A DNA stretch of 64,000 nt. Origin: Congeria kusceri. Taxonomy: Eukaryota; Mollusca; Bivalvia; Myida; Dreissenidae. Under the pieces are notes generated by a model. That model was not told the DNA's origin, made no database searches, and saw only the letters and a list, made by a program, of their open reading frames with translations. The stretch covers positions 81,376,704 through 81,440,703 of the forward strand of contig CM051024.1 in the NCBI GenBank assembly GCA_027627225.1. Reading direction: 5' to 3'. Shown piece after piece: positions 55,317 to 64,000 of this stretch. The stretch's first letter is position 1, and each line of letters opens with the position of its first letter. The translations under genes and the position numbers were made by a program.

Positions 55317-57208
55317 AAAAACATCAGCAGTGGTCGGATTTCTCTCAGTTTGACGACGCTGTTCCTTTATTTGCAAAAAGGAATGCTGAGACAGCACAAA
55401 CCTCGGGGTCGTTGAAAGCAAGAGTTTCCAGAGTAAAACTTCATGAAAGTGGATTCTGGAGTTGGATTCTCTTGCTGCTACAGCTTCAGATGGTGAAGTT
55501 GTTGAACTGTGTAAGTTTCATGTATCGTGGATTACTCAGAATAAGGAAATACTGTCGCTACCGGATATCCCGACTGCGCTTCCGTGAATATTCTGACAAC
55601 CCAGATGCAGATCACAGTTCAAAGTTGGGTGACAGGAACAAGAAAATGCTGAAAATAGACGGAAACCCTACTTTAGGTCAAGTGGCATCTCCTGTAGGAA
55701 GTCTTGTGAAATTCAGCACAGTTAACTGTTCACCGGAGAGAATGGCCAGACTCCAACAGCAGGACCCAGATATTGGGGCTGTTGTGAGGTGGCTTAAATC
55801 TGACAGTGGAAGACCCCCAAGAGACACTGTTTCTGGCTATTCACCTAGTGTACGAAATTTATGGCTAGATTGGGACTTACTGATTTTGATTGACGGTGTT
55901 TTGTTCAAGAAATTCATTTTGAAAACGAATGAAGAATGTCCTTTATTGATAGTCCCAAGAGTAATGCAAAGAGAGATTTTAATATCAGCACATGACTCAA
56001 ATACTGGTGCACATTTGGGCATTGATAAAACGTATTCGAAGATTAAACTTAAATTCTTTTGGTACAAAATGAAAGACAGCATAAAACACCACGTTAAGTC
56101 TTGTGAAAAATGTGCAAAGCGGAAACGGCCAGCAAAAACACCTAGAAGTCCACTGACAGAATACACTGTGGGATTCCCAATGGATAGACTTTCAACTGAC
56201 ATCATGGGTCCATTACCTGAAACTGAAAATGGGAATAGATATTGCCTTGTAGTGATTGACAATTTCACGAAATGGGTTGAAGTGTACCCAATGAAGGATC
56301 AATTGGCAAGTACAGTAGCAACGAAAATAGTGTATGAATTTCTGTCAAGATATGGAATGTGCTTAGACATTCATTCGGATCAAGGCTCGAATTTCCAGTC
56401 AAATCTGTTTAAGGAAGTGTGTCGCTTATTGCAAATAAATCAAACACGAACCTCTGGTTATAGAGGCATGGCTAATGGTGCTCCAGAGCGGTTCAACCAG
56501 GTGCTCCAAAATATGATTACAACTTATGTGAATGATAATCAAACTAACTGGGATGACGATTTGAATCTTATTACGTCAGCATATCGTAGCTGTGTGCATG
56601 ATGCGACTGGATTTACACCAAACATGCTAATGTTGGGTCGGGAAGTGACTATACCAGCTGAAATATCGTTGGGCTGCATAGTGACAAGGAATACCCCAGA
56701 CAGTTCAGTGGAATATGTTAATAAACTTCAGGAGAAACTATCTTATGTGTATCAAATTGCCAGAGAGACACTCAAGAAAAATGCAGTTCGCCAGAAGAAG
56801 GATTATGATTCACGAATCAGTAAACATAATTATAAAGTTGGGGACTTAGTGTTGTGCATTAATACTGGAAAATGTAAAGGACTATCAAAGAAAATTACAC
56901 CAAATATATCGGAAGGACCTTATCAAATTCAAAGAAAAATCAGTGACCTTTTGTTCACATTGAAACAAGGTAGGAGATCACAGGTTAAAGTTGTACATCA
57001 TGACAGATTGAAGCCATACACAGGCAACAGATTCCCTGACTGGTGCATTCGAGGTCAAGATGTTAACCTGCTGCCGACACCAGAGAACAAAGGAAATAAG
57101 AACGCTAAGCAGGTATCATCCCAGACAGCTAACAAGGTCAAGAAAGATGTCGCTAAGCCCCGCAGAAGTCTTCGACAAAGAAAGCCAATTCACCGTTACC
57201 AAAGCTAG
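55313..57208 (+). CDS. pol: Integrase part of pol, copy 1 (separate frame)
   Basis: Open for 631 codons in the -1 frame relative to RT. It begins at a TTG overlapping the RT stop, so it has no real start of its own. HHCC zinc-binding region about 225-265 (AHDSNTGAHLG, CEKCAKRK). Catalytic core Asp296 (STDIMGP), Asp356 (HSDQGSNF), Glu392 (PERFN), with exactly 35 residues between the last two. A GPY/F module near the C-terminus (EGPYQI, HHDRLKPY) and a basic tail. All catalytic residues are present. Confidence 0.9.
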   Translation: MKKHQQWSDFSQFDDAVPLFAKRNAETAQTSGSLKARVSRVKLHESGFWSWILLLLQLQMVKLLNCVSFMYRGLLRIRKYCRYRISRLRFREYSDNPDADHSSKLGDRNKKMLKIDGNPTLGQVASPVGSLVKFSTVNCSPERMARLQQQDPDIGAVVRWLKSDSGRPPRDTVSGYSPSVRNLWLDWDLLILIDGVLFKKFILKTNEECPLLIVPRVMQREILISAHDSNTGAHLGIDKTYSKIKLKFFWYKMKDSIKHHVKSCEKCAKRKRPAKTPRSPLTEYTVGFPMDRLSTDIMGPLPETENGNRYCLVVIDNFTKWVEVYPMKDQLASTVATKIVYEFLSRYGMCLDIHSDQGSNFQSNLFKEVCRLLQINQTRTSGYRGMANGAPERFNQVLQNMITTYVNDNQTNWDDDLNLITSAYRSCVHDATGFTPNMLMLGREVTIPAEISLGCIVTRNTPDSSVEYVNKLQEKLSYVYQIARETLKKNAVRQKKDYDSRISKHNYKVGDLVLCINTGKCKGLSKKITPNISEGPYQIQRKISDLLFTLKQGRRSQVKVVHHDRLKPYTGNRFPDWCIRGQDVNLLPTPENKGNKNAKQVSSQTANKVKKDVAKPRRSLRQRKPIHRYQS

Positions 57209-58351
57209 TGCTGGACAACAGCCTGATTTAATGGCCATTAAGCTGATAAGGTGGACAATTAATGGTTAGATGTTTACATTTCCCTGCAGTTCAACTTTGA
57301 ATTTGCAGATCAGAACTGAAATCTGTCAGCGCATTTCATCTCATTGAGCAGGAATCTGGATAATTCTACATGTGTGTGTCTCCACTGTCAAAATTGGAAT
57401 ATATAGTGTGTGTTTTTCTCATGTGTTTAGTGATTTAATTCCAAACCGATGACTTCTGGAATATATTTCGTGTTAATTTGGTTTAATCAGTGTTTCCAGA
57501 GTGTTTGAAGAATTCTATGGATTTAACACAGTGCACACATGGAATTAATTCTTTTTAAGAATCAAACAATTGCGCCATATTCTTATAGCATTGTTTATAA
57601 TATAAAAATATGTTCATTTAATAGTAAGGCGCACAGGACAATTTAGCAGGACGACTGCTACTACAAGTTTCATAAACATTTTACATTTGAAGTGCCTATT
57701 TTACAGATTCATATTAAAATGTTAATTTAAAGTAATGATTAAAAGGCACTTAATGCGGATGCATATCAGGACGTTTGTGTGATAGTGATATGTGTGATTG
57801 TGTGAATTCGTGTAATGGAGTATTAAGACTTTCTGTTCTAGTAATAAGTTGGACGATGAAAGAAGATATTGTGGATTTGCAAATTAAACAGTGGTTTACT
57901 ATGCATAGGACTACACATGTTTATTCATGTTTTCATATACCAAACTCTTACAATGTTTTAAGTATAATGCATGAAATTGGAGAATAAGTTTTCAAAGGAT
58001 TTTCTTCTTTGAATGTGTTTCCGGATAATTAAAGAGGGTACTGCTAATGCTTCATTATTTTGATGCACAAGTCTTTTGTATTTTGTATTGAGAAGTGAAT
58101 TTGCAGTACAAGTAATTTTAAAGGGATGTTTCTTGTAATGTTATGTAGTCATTTACTAGTAATATTCCTTGCTGTGGAGAAGGTTTCTAATCTTAGGATT
58201 AATAATACATAGTATATTTGTAACTGTAGATTTTTGTAGTTTTATTATATTGATATCAAGTGTTTGAGTATACACAACTTACATGTAGTGAGTGTGAGAC
58301 TGGTTCTTTAGTCATTTTTACAACTATTTGGCTTAATTGGGGACAATTAAG
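57209..58351. other. 3' non-coding region of copy 1
   Basis: About 1.1 kb between integrase and the polypurine tract. No env-like frame (signal peptide or transmembrane segment) is present. A 70-codon frame at 57775-57987 has no recognisable feature. Confidence 0.7.
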
Positions 58352-58356
58352 AAGCT

Positions 58357-58369
58357 AAGGGGAGGGGAG
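58357..58369 (+). other. Polypurine tract
   Basis: AAGGGGAGGGGAG directly precedes the second LTR, the standard plus-strand primer position. No such tract precedes the first LTR, as expected for a 5' end. Confidence 0.93.
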
Positions 58370-58962
58370 TGTTGTATTTTTAAGTACTAGAAATAAATTA
58401 AGACTGCTTTCTTTGATGCCATCTTGGTATGGTGGAAATCAGTTATCTGAACAGGGTATGTTGTCATCGTTTACCATCATAAATTAGCAAAGACTGGTCT
58501 GTTCTGTTGCTCGGCAGAGTCTGTTTGGGTGAACTTTCAACAGTTGCCTTCATAAATATTAATTAATGAAGGTAACTTCATGTTATGCTGTTTTGTCTTT
58601 TAACAGTTATTATAATAAACAATGATTGTAGTGACAAGTCTGTGTTCTGGAAATATAAATCGCTTAACAGTTATCCTAATAAATATTGGGGGCCTATCAT
58701 TGTCAATCCACACCTTGGTAATACCCAAATATGGGAGAGTAAGCAGATTCGTATAAAAACCAGGAACACGCAGAATCTAGGGGAGTTGGGAGTTGAGCTT
58801 GGACATGTGATGATGTGAGGAGTTTGAGTGAGAGTTATTCATGAACTAGATTGGTGTATATATTTATTATCGTAGAGTGTAAATAAAATGTAGAGTGTAT
58901 ATTCTGTTGTGTGACGTTTGAAGATATGAACTACTCGCCCTCCCATTCTACTTTTTGTAACA
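58370..58962 (+). repeat. Shared middle LTR
   Basis: Same 593-bp sequence as 51138-51730. It acts both as 3' LTR of copy 1 and 5' LTR of copy 2; no host DNA lies between the copies. Confidence 0.95.
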
Positions 58963-58963
58963 C

Positions 58964-58981
58964 TGGTGGCAGCGTCGGGAT
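58964..58981 (+). other. Primer binding site, copy 2
   Basis: Same 18-nt sequence as at 51732-51749. Confidence 0.75.
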
Positions 58982-59087
58982 AAGGACTTTAACACGCTTT
59001 TGAGAAAAGTGGATATTTTATTCATCACTGTGTCGGGATCAGGACTTTAACACGTCGGATATTTGCAATTATATTCTGAACAAAGCC

Positions 59088-60191
59088 ATGGGACCAAAAC
59101 GCCAAAATGAGAAGGACTCTTGTAATGGCGAAGAAAGTGTTGATGATGAAATATTACATTTGCGAGAAAAGTTACATTTAGCAGAGACAGAAAATGCACA
59201 ATTAGAAAGAAGATTAAGGACTGGTGAAGAAGCAGCCGTGCACCAACGAGATGAGCTTGTGAGACAATATCAACAACGTATAAATGACATTAATACAGAT
59301 AAAGAGAAACAAATCAATGACCTTCAGCAAGAAAATAGTTTGTTGCGTGAACAGTCTCAAAATGGTAGTCAGAGGCGCGCAAGCAGTGGGGCAGAACGAC
59401 GTAATTATGAGGTTCCTATGCCCAGGCAACTATTGTTTGACGGGAAGTCTTCTTGGGAGAGCTTCATACATCCGTTCTCTGAGATGGTCAACGCGTGCAA
59501 TTGGGACGAACAAGAACGACTGTTTCGTCTCAAAAACAGTTTGAGAGGAGAAGCAGCAGAATATACTTTTCGGCAGCTTGCAACAGACACGCTGAACAAT
59601 TATGACATCCTGAAATCAGCCTTGGAGTTGCGGTTTAAGGAGAAACGTTCCGTCTCATCATACCTTGCTGAACTTGAAACAAGGCGTTTCAACAAGGAAA
59701 AAGATAAATTGGCAGAATATGTTGCGGATATCAAACGGCTTGTGTTGAAGGGTTTTCCGACCGCTGATTACGAAACACGGGAAACTATAAACATGCGCCA
59801 CTTCCTGAAAGGCCTGTTAGATACACAAGCAGCAGTATTCATAGGAATGAAGGAACCAAAAACAATAGACCAAGCTCGTGATCTATTGGAAACGTACCAG
59901 AGCCTACGGGAAGAGGTCAAAGGGGCGCGTGTCAGAACTGTCGAGTCGAAACCACAACAACATGATTATGTAACAGAAGCAAGACTCCAAGATTTGGGTC
60001 GGGATTTGAAAACAAATATTGGAAAGAAGATCGATAATTTAGCAGACAAGCTAAATAGTAAGAATGGTGGTCAAAGGCAGCGTTTCACAACACGTGACAG
60101 GAAAGACATTGAATGTTTCAGATGTCATCGCCGTGGACACTTCGCATCTGAATGTGCTACAGATGTCGAAAATAACCGTTCGGAAAACTAG
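59088..60191 (+). CDS. gag: Gag polyprotein, copy 2
   Basis: Encodes the same 367 residues as copy 1 with the CCHC knuckle intact. Offset exactly 7232 bp. Confidence 0.93.
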   Translation: MGPKRQNEKDSCNGEESVDDEILHLREKLHLAETENAQLERRLRTGEEAAVHQRDELVRQYQQRINDINTDKEKQINDLQQENSLLREQSQNGSQRRASSGAERRNYEVPMPRQLLFDGKSSWESFIHPFSEMVNACNWDEQERLFRLKNSLRGEAAEYTFRQLATDTLNNYDILKSALELRFKEKRSVSSYLAELETRRFNKEKDKLAEYVADIKRLVLKGFPTADYETRETINMRHFLKGLLDTQAAVFIGMKEPKTIDQARDLLETYQSLREEVKGARVRTVESKPQQHDYVTEARLQDLGRDLKTNIGKKIDNLADKLNSKNGGQRQRFTTRDRKDIECFRCHRRGHFASECATDVENNRSEN

Positions 60192-62548
60192 GGCAGACCA
60201 AGGCTAACGGCCCAGCGTTGGTCTCACAGACAGACACACATTTTCAGACAATTAAATGTAGAAGTACTAGAAGTGATGGACTTACCGTGCTTTTTCCTGT
60301 TAAATTGTGTGAGTCTCTAAATGTGAACTTTGTTATAGACACAGGAGCCTGTACAACAATTATATCAACTGGCGTTTACAATAAGATCCCAATAGAAAAA
60401 CGACCGGAACTTATGAAAGTTGATCCGTCAGTGCGTCTTGAAGTAGCGGACGATGGGATTTTAGTTTTAGATGGACAGTGTAAAATATCGTTTAAATCAT
60501 GCGGACAGTGGTTTGAATATACTGTGTTTGTTGCACCAATTCGTGAAGATGGACTTATTGGTATGGATTTTCTATATGACTATGATTATCAATTAAGTGC
60601 TCAGAATGGATTACGTTTGAATGGAAAGAGGTGTAAAACATTTGTTGAGAAAATACCTCTGAGGGCAGTTAGGGTCACTACACGATCCATGGTGAAAATT
60701 CCAGCCAAATCAGAGTGCATAATACCTGGACAGGCAATAAATCTTGGGTCAATTAATTCGCCTCTTGGGATTGTATGCCCTTCGTCAAATAAACAGCCTG
60801 CAAATGGGATATCATTAGGGCACACTTTAATCTCCCCAGGGACAGTTAAAAGCAATCAAATACCTGTTAGGCTGGTGAATACCTCTTCCAGGAATGTTAC
60901 GCTGTTTAAAGGTGCTACACTGGGATTTTTACAAGAAATTGACTCCCATGAATTATTGAAAGAAAATGTTGACTTAAACACGGAGAACTGTGCTAGCGAA
61001 AACTTAAGTGATGTTAAACCAGATATGACATTATGGAGTGATGATTTAAAAGCCTTGTATGAAAGATCGTCGCAAGATTTGAATGAGTCACAAAAAGAAC
61101 GTTTATCATGTCTTTTGGAAAAGTACAAGAAGACTTTCTCAAATTCGCCAACTGATTTAGGAAGAACATCACTAGTTAAACATTATATTGAGACACCATC
61201 AAATATAAGACCAATTAAAATACCACCAAGACGAGTTCCTAGAACATTTATAGATCAGGAGAAGAAAATAATTCAGGAGCAATTAGATATGGGTATTATT
61301 GAGGAAAGCACCAGTCCATGGTCAGCACCATTGTGTTTCATTAGAAAGAAAGATGGAGGTGTTCGCGTAGTGTGTGACTATAGACGCCCGAATGAGGTAA
61401 CGAAAAAGAATGCATACCCTCTTCCAAGGATAGACGAATGTTTAGAGAGTTTGGGTGGAAATAAGTGGTTTTCATCCATGGATTTGTTAAGTGGATTTTA
61501 TCAAATCGAATTAAATGCTGCGGATAGAGAGAAGACAGCATTCTGCACTTCCCATGGGGGATTGTATCAGTATGTTACCATGCCACAAGGTCTTCATGGA
61601 TCGCCAGCAACTTTTCAAAGATGTATGGATTTAGTGTTTAAAGGTCTTCAGTGGAAAACACTAATAATATATTTAGATTATATCTGCTCCTATGCGAGAA
61701 CTTTTGAAGAGGCAATTTTGAGACTTGATGTCATTTTGGGAAGGTTAGAGAAGGCAAATATGAAGCTAAAACCCAGCAAGTGCCACCTTCTTCAAAAACA
61801 GATCGATATTCTTGGCCACACAATTGACTGTGACGGAATACGCCCGAATGACGAAAAAGTGGCAGCTGTTCGCCAGTGGCCTCGACCTCGAAATTTAAGT
61901 GATTTGAGGTCATTTCTTGGTTTTTGTTCATATTATAGACGGTTCATAAAGGGATTTAGTCATCGCGCCGCACCACTTAATCGCTTAATGGAGGCCGGTC
62001 AAGCGTTTAATTGGGGTGATGAGCAAGAAAGTGCATTTGTGGACCTGAAAACTGTGTTGACGGGGAAAGAAGTCATGTCGTATCCACAGGATGACGGAAT
62101 GTTTATTGTTGACACTGATGCTAGTAACTTCGCGATTGGTGGATGTTTAAGTCAGATGCAGTGGTGTGAAGTTACAAAGGAATATGTAGAAAAACCTATC
62201 ATTTTTGCGAGCAAATCACTTGATAAATGTCAGCGTCGTTACTGTGCGACAAGAAGGGAACTATTGGCAGTTGTTACATTCGTGACACAGTTCAGACATT
62301 ATCTAATGGGTAAAGAGTTCGTATTACGGACTGACTGTTCAAGTTTGAGATGGATTATGTCATTCCGATCACCAACAGATCAAATGGCAAGATGGTTGGA
62401 AGTATTATCGCAGTACGATTTTCGGATACAACATCGAAGTGGCCGAAAACACATTAATGTGGACAGCCTCAGTCGAATACCCAGTGAACCAGAAGCATGT
62501 CAGTGTTATGAGGGACGTCTAATACTAAGGGGTGTGACACGTGCTTGA
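60176..62548 (+). CDS. pol: Pol, copy 2: protease, RT, RNase H (same lesions)
   Basis: The same protein as copy 1, including YLDY (TAT at 61679-61681) and the TGA at 62546-62548 before integrase. Shared damage means that the duplication came after the mutations, or that both derive from one defective template. Confidence 0.92.
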   Translation, partial: PFGKLGQTKANGPALVSQTDTHFQTIKCRSTRSDGLTVLFPVKLCESLNVNFVIDTGACTTIISTGVYNKIPIEKRPELMKVDPSVRLEVADDGILVLDGQCKISFKSCGQWFEYTVFVAPIREDGLIGMDFLYDYDYQLSAQNGLRLNGKRCKTFVEKIPLRAVRVTTRSMVKIPAKSECIIPGQAINLGSINSPLGIVCPSSNKQPANGISLGHTLISPGTVKSNQIPVRLVNTSSRNVTLFKGATLGFLQEIDSHELLKENVDLNTENCASENLSDVKPDMTLWSDDLKALYERSSQDLNESQKERLSCLLEKYKKTFSNSPTDLGRTSLVKHYIETPSNIRPIKIPPRRVPRTFIDQEKKIIQEQLDMGIIEESTSPWSAPLCFIRKKDGGVRVVCDYRRPNEVTKKNAYPLPRIDECLESLGGNKWFSSMDLLSGFYQIELNAADREKTAFCTSHGGLYQYVTMPQGLHGSPATFQRCMDLVFKGLQWKTLIIYLDYICSYARTFEEAILRLDVILGRLEKANMKLKPSKCHLLQKQIDILGHTIDCDGIRPNDEKVAAVRQWPRPRNLSDLRSFLGFCSYYRRFIKGFSHRAAPLNRLMEAGQAFNWGDEQESAFVDLKTVLTGKEVMSYPQDDGMFIVDTDASNFAIGGCLSQMQWCEVTKEYVEKPIIFASKSLDKCQRRYCATRRELLAVVTFVTQFRHYLMGKEFVLRTDCSSLRWIMSFRSPTDQMARWLEVLSQYDFRIQHRSGRKHINVDSLSRIPSEPEACQCYEGRLILRGVTRA

Positions 62549-64000
62549 AAAAACATCAGCAGTGGTCGGATTTCTCTCAGTTTGACGACGCTGTTCCTTT
62601 ATTTGCAAAAAGGAATGCTGAGACAGCACAAACCTCGGGGTCGTTGAAAGCAAGAGTTTCCAGAGTAAAACTTCATGAAAGTGGATTCTGGAGTTGGATT
62701 CTCTTGCTGCTATAGCTTCAGATGGTGAAGTTGTTGAACTGTGTAAGTTTCATGTATCGTGGATTACTCAGAATAAGGAAATACTGTCGCTACCGGATAT
62801 CCCGACTGCGCTTCCGTGAATATTCTGACAACCCAGATGCAGATCACAGTTCAAAGTTGGGTGACAGGAACAAGAAAATGCTGAAAATAGACGGAAACCC
62901 TACTTTAGGTCAAGTGGCATCTCCTGTAGGAAGTCTTGTGAAATTCAGCACAGTTAACTGTTCACCGGAGAGAATGGCCAGACTCCAACAGCAGGACCCA
63001 GATATTGGGGCTGTTGTGAGGTGGCTTAAATCTGACAGTGGAAGACCCCCAAGAGACACTGTTTCTGGCTATTCACCTAGTGTACGAAATTTATGGCTAG
63101 ATTGGGACTTACTGATTTTGATTGACGGTGTTTTGTTCAAGAAATTCATTTTGAAAACGAATGAAGAATGTCCTTTATTGATAGTCCCAAGAGTAATGCA
63201 AAGAGAGATTTTAATATCAGCACATGACTCAAATACTGGTGCACATTTGGGCATTGATAAAACGTATTCGAAGATTAAACTTAAATTCTTTTGGTACAAA
63301 ATGAAAGACAGCATAAAACACCACGTTAAGTCTTGTGAAAAATGTGCAAAGCGGAAACGGCCAGCAAAAACACCTAGAAGTCCACTGACAGAATACACTG
63401 TGGGATTCCCAATGGATAGACTTTCAACTGACATCATGGGTCCATTACCTGAAACTGAAAATGGGAATAGATATTGCCTTGTAGTGATTGACAATTTCAC
63501 GAAATGGGTTGAAGTGTACCCAATGAAGGATCAATTGGCAAGTACAGTAGCAACGAAAATAGTGTATGAATTTCTGTCAAGATATGGAATGTGCTTAGAC
63601 ATTCATTCGGATCAAGGCTCGAATTTCCAGTCAAATCTGTTTAAGGAAGTGTGTCGCTTATTGCAAATAAATCAAACACGAACCTCTGGTTATAGAGGCA
63701 TGGCTAATGGTGCTCCAGAGCGGTTCAACCAGGTGCTCCAAAATATGATTACAACTTATGTGAATGATAATCAAACTAACTGGGATGACGATTTGAATCT
63801 TATTACGTCAGCATATCGTAGCTGTGTGCATGATGCGACTGGATTTACACCAAACATGCTAATGTTGGGTCGGGAAGTGACTATACCAGCTGAAATATCG
63901 TTGGGCTGCATAGTGACAAGGAATACCCCAGACAGTTCAGTGGAATATGTTAATAAACTTCAGGAGAAACTATCTTATGTGTATCAAATTGCCAGAGAGA
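62545..64000 (+). pseudogene. pol: Integrase part of pol, copy 2 (premature stop, truncated by window)
   Basis: Matches copy 1, except that codon CAG (Gln) at 55481-55483 is TAG at 62713-62715, about 56 codons in and before the zinc-binding and catalytic regions. The rest of the frame stays open to the window end, through Asp-Asp and Glu of the core. C-to-T at this position is the only difference I noticed between the copies. Confidence 0.9.

Larger units (their letters stand above)
51138..64000 (+). mobile_element. Tandem Ty3/gypsy LTR retrotransposon: LTR-internal-LTR-internal (cut by window end)
   Basis: Copy 1 spans 51138-58369, and copy 2 begins at the shared LTR at 58370 and runs out of the window. 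The period is exactly 7232 bp. The order is LTR, tRNA-Leu-like PBS, gag, protease, RT, RNase H, integrase, then a polypurine tract, the order of Metaviridae (Ty3/gypsy). By eye the copies match almost perfectly over 5.6 kb; the one difference noticed is C55481 versus T62713. Both share the RT and pol lesions, so neither should be autonomous. By extrapolation the third LTR should start near 65602. Confidence 0.95.

Noticed and set aside
55316..55322. Programmed -1 frameshifting at A AAA AAC between RNase H and integrase
   Set aside because: The RT-frame stop TGA comes before the heptamer, so ribosomes would terminate first. A deletion is simpler.
57775..57987. An env-like third gene in the retrotransposon
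   Set aside because: The 70-codon frame after integrase has no signal peptide, glycosylation cluster or membrane segment.

Overview
The window looks like nuclear DNA of a bivalve mollusc, probably a heterodont. This is inferred from three things: repeat families typical of mollusc genomes (ends such as AAAGTCGAGCTAA and CAGGTGAGCTAAAA, degenerate monomers containing GACCTTGACC), tRNA-headed SINEs, and small spliced genes with GT-AG introns in AT-rich, TE-dense DNA. Bacterial signals (operons, Shine-Dalgarno sites) are absent.

Layout. 1-8 kb: one intronless class A GPCR gene (2433-3533, +) and a decayed LINE reverse transcriptase (about 5.16-5.83 kb). 8-10.2 kb: a pogo-like MITE with TA duplications and a homogeneous 55-bp array. 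10.7-15.7 kb (-): gene A, a four-exon gene assembled here from splice sites and phase. It encodes a 707-residue protein with a novel N-terminal half and a C-terminal trypsin-like protease domain. 15.9-26.4 kb: minisatellites, and a probable mobile element in which inverted 84-bp arrays (17.2-18.1 and 25.3-25.6 kb) flank two inward-facing SAM-domain ORFs. The right-hand ORF is the start of a broken SAM-HTH-DDE integrase gene. 26.4-40.2 kb: almost entirely repeats, including foldback elements, a palindrome-cored array, a hAT insertion with a perfect 8-bp target duplication, and at least six insertions from different sequence families. These share one plan: degenerate monomers, then a GC-rich tract, then a short terminal hairpin. 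40.8-44.9 kb (-): gene B, a paralogue of gene A (747 residues, same four exons and same intron phases). 49.05-50.3 kb (-): the three 3' exons of a CDC25 phosphatase, with a frame-breaking deletion in the middle exon. 51.1 kb to the end (+): a Ty3/gypsy LTR retrotransposon arranged in tandem as LTR-internal-LTR-internal, period 7232 bp. Both copies carry the same damaged reverse transcriptase active site (YLDY for YLDD) and the same pol frame break. Copy 2 also has a private stop codon in integrase.

The host genes (GPCR, proteases A and B, CDC25) show no operon-like linkage. A and B are the only related pair and probably arose by local duplication; about 25 kb of repeat-rich DNA now separates them. 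The retrotransposon tandem lies just 5' of the most upstream CDC25 exon visible, in the opposite orientation, so it probably sits in a CDC25 intron whose upstream exons are outside the window. Gene models for A, B and CDC25 were made by reading splice sites by eye. Family assignments rest on recognisable motifs, with no database search.
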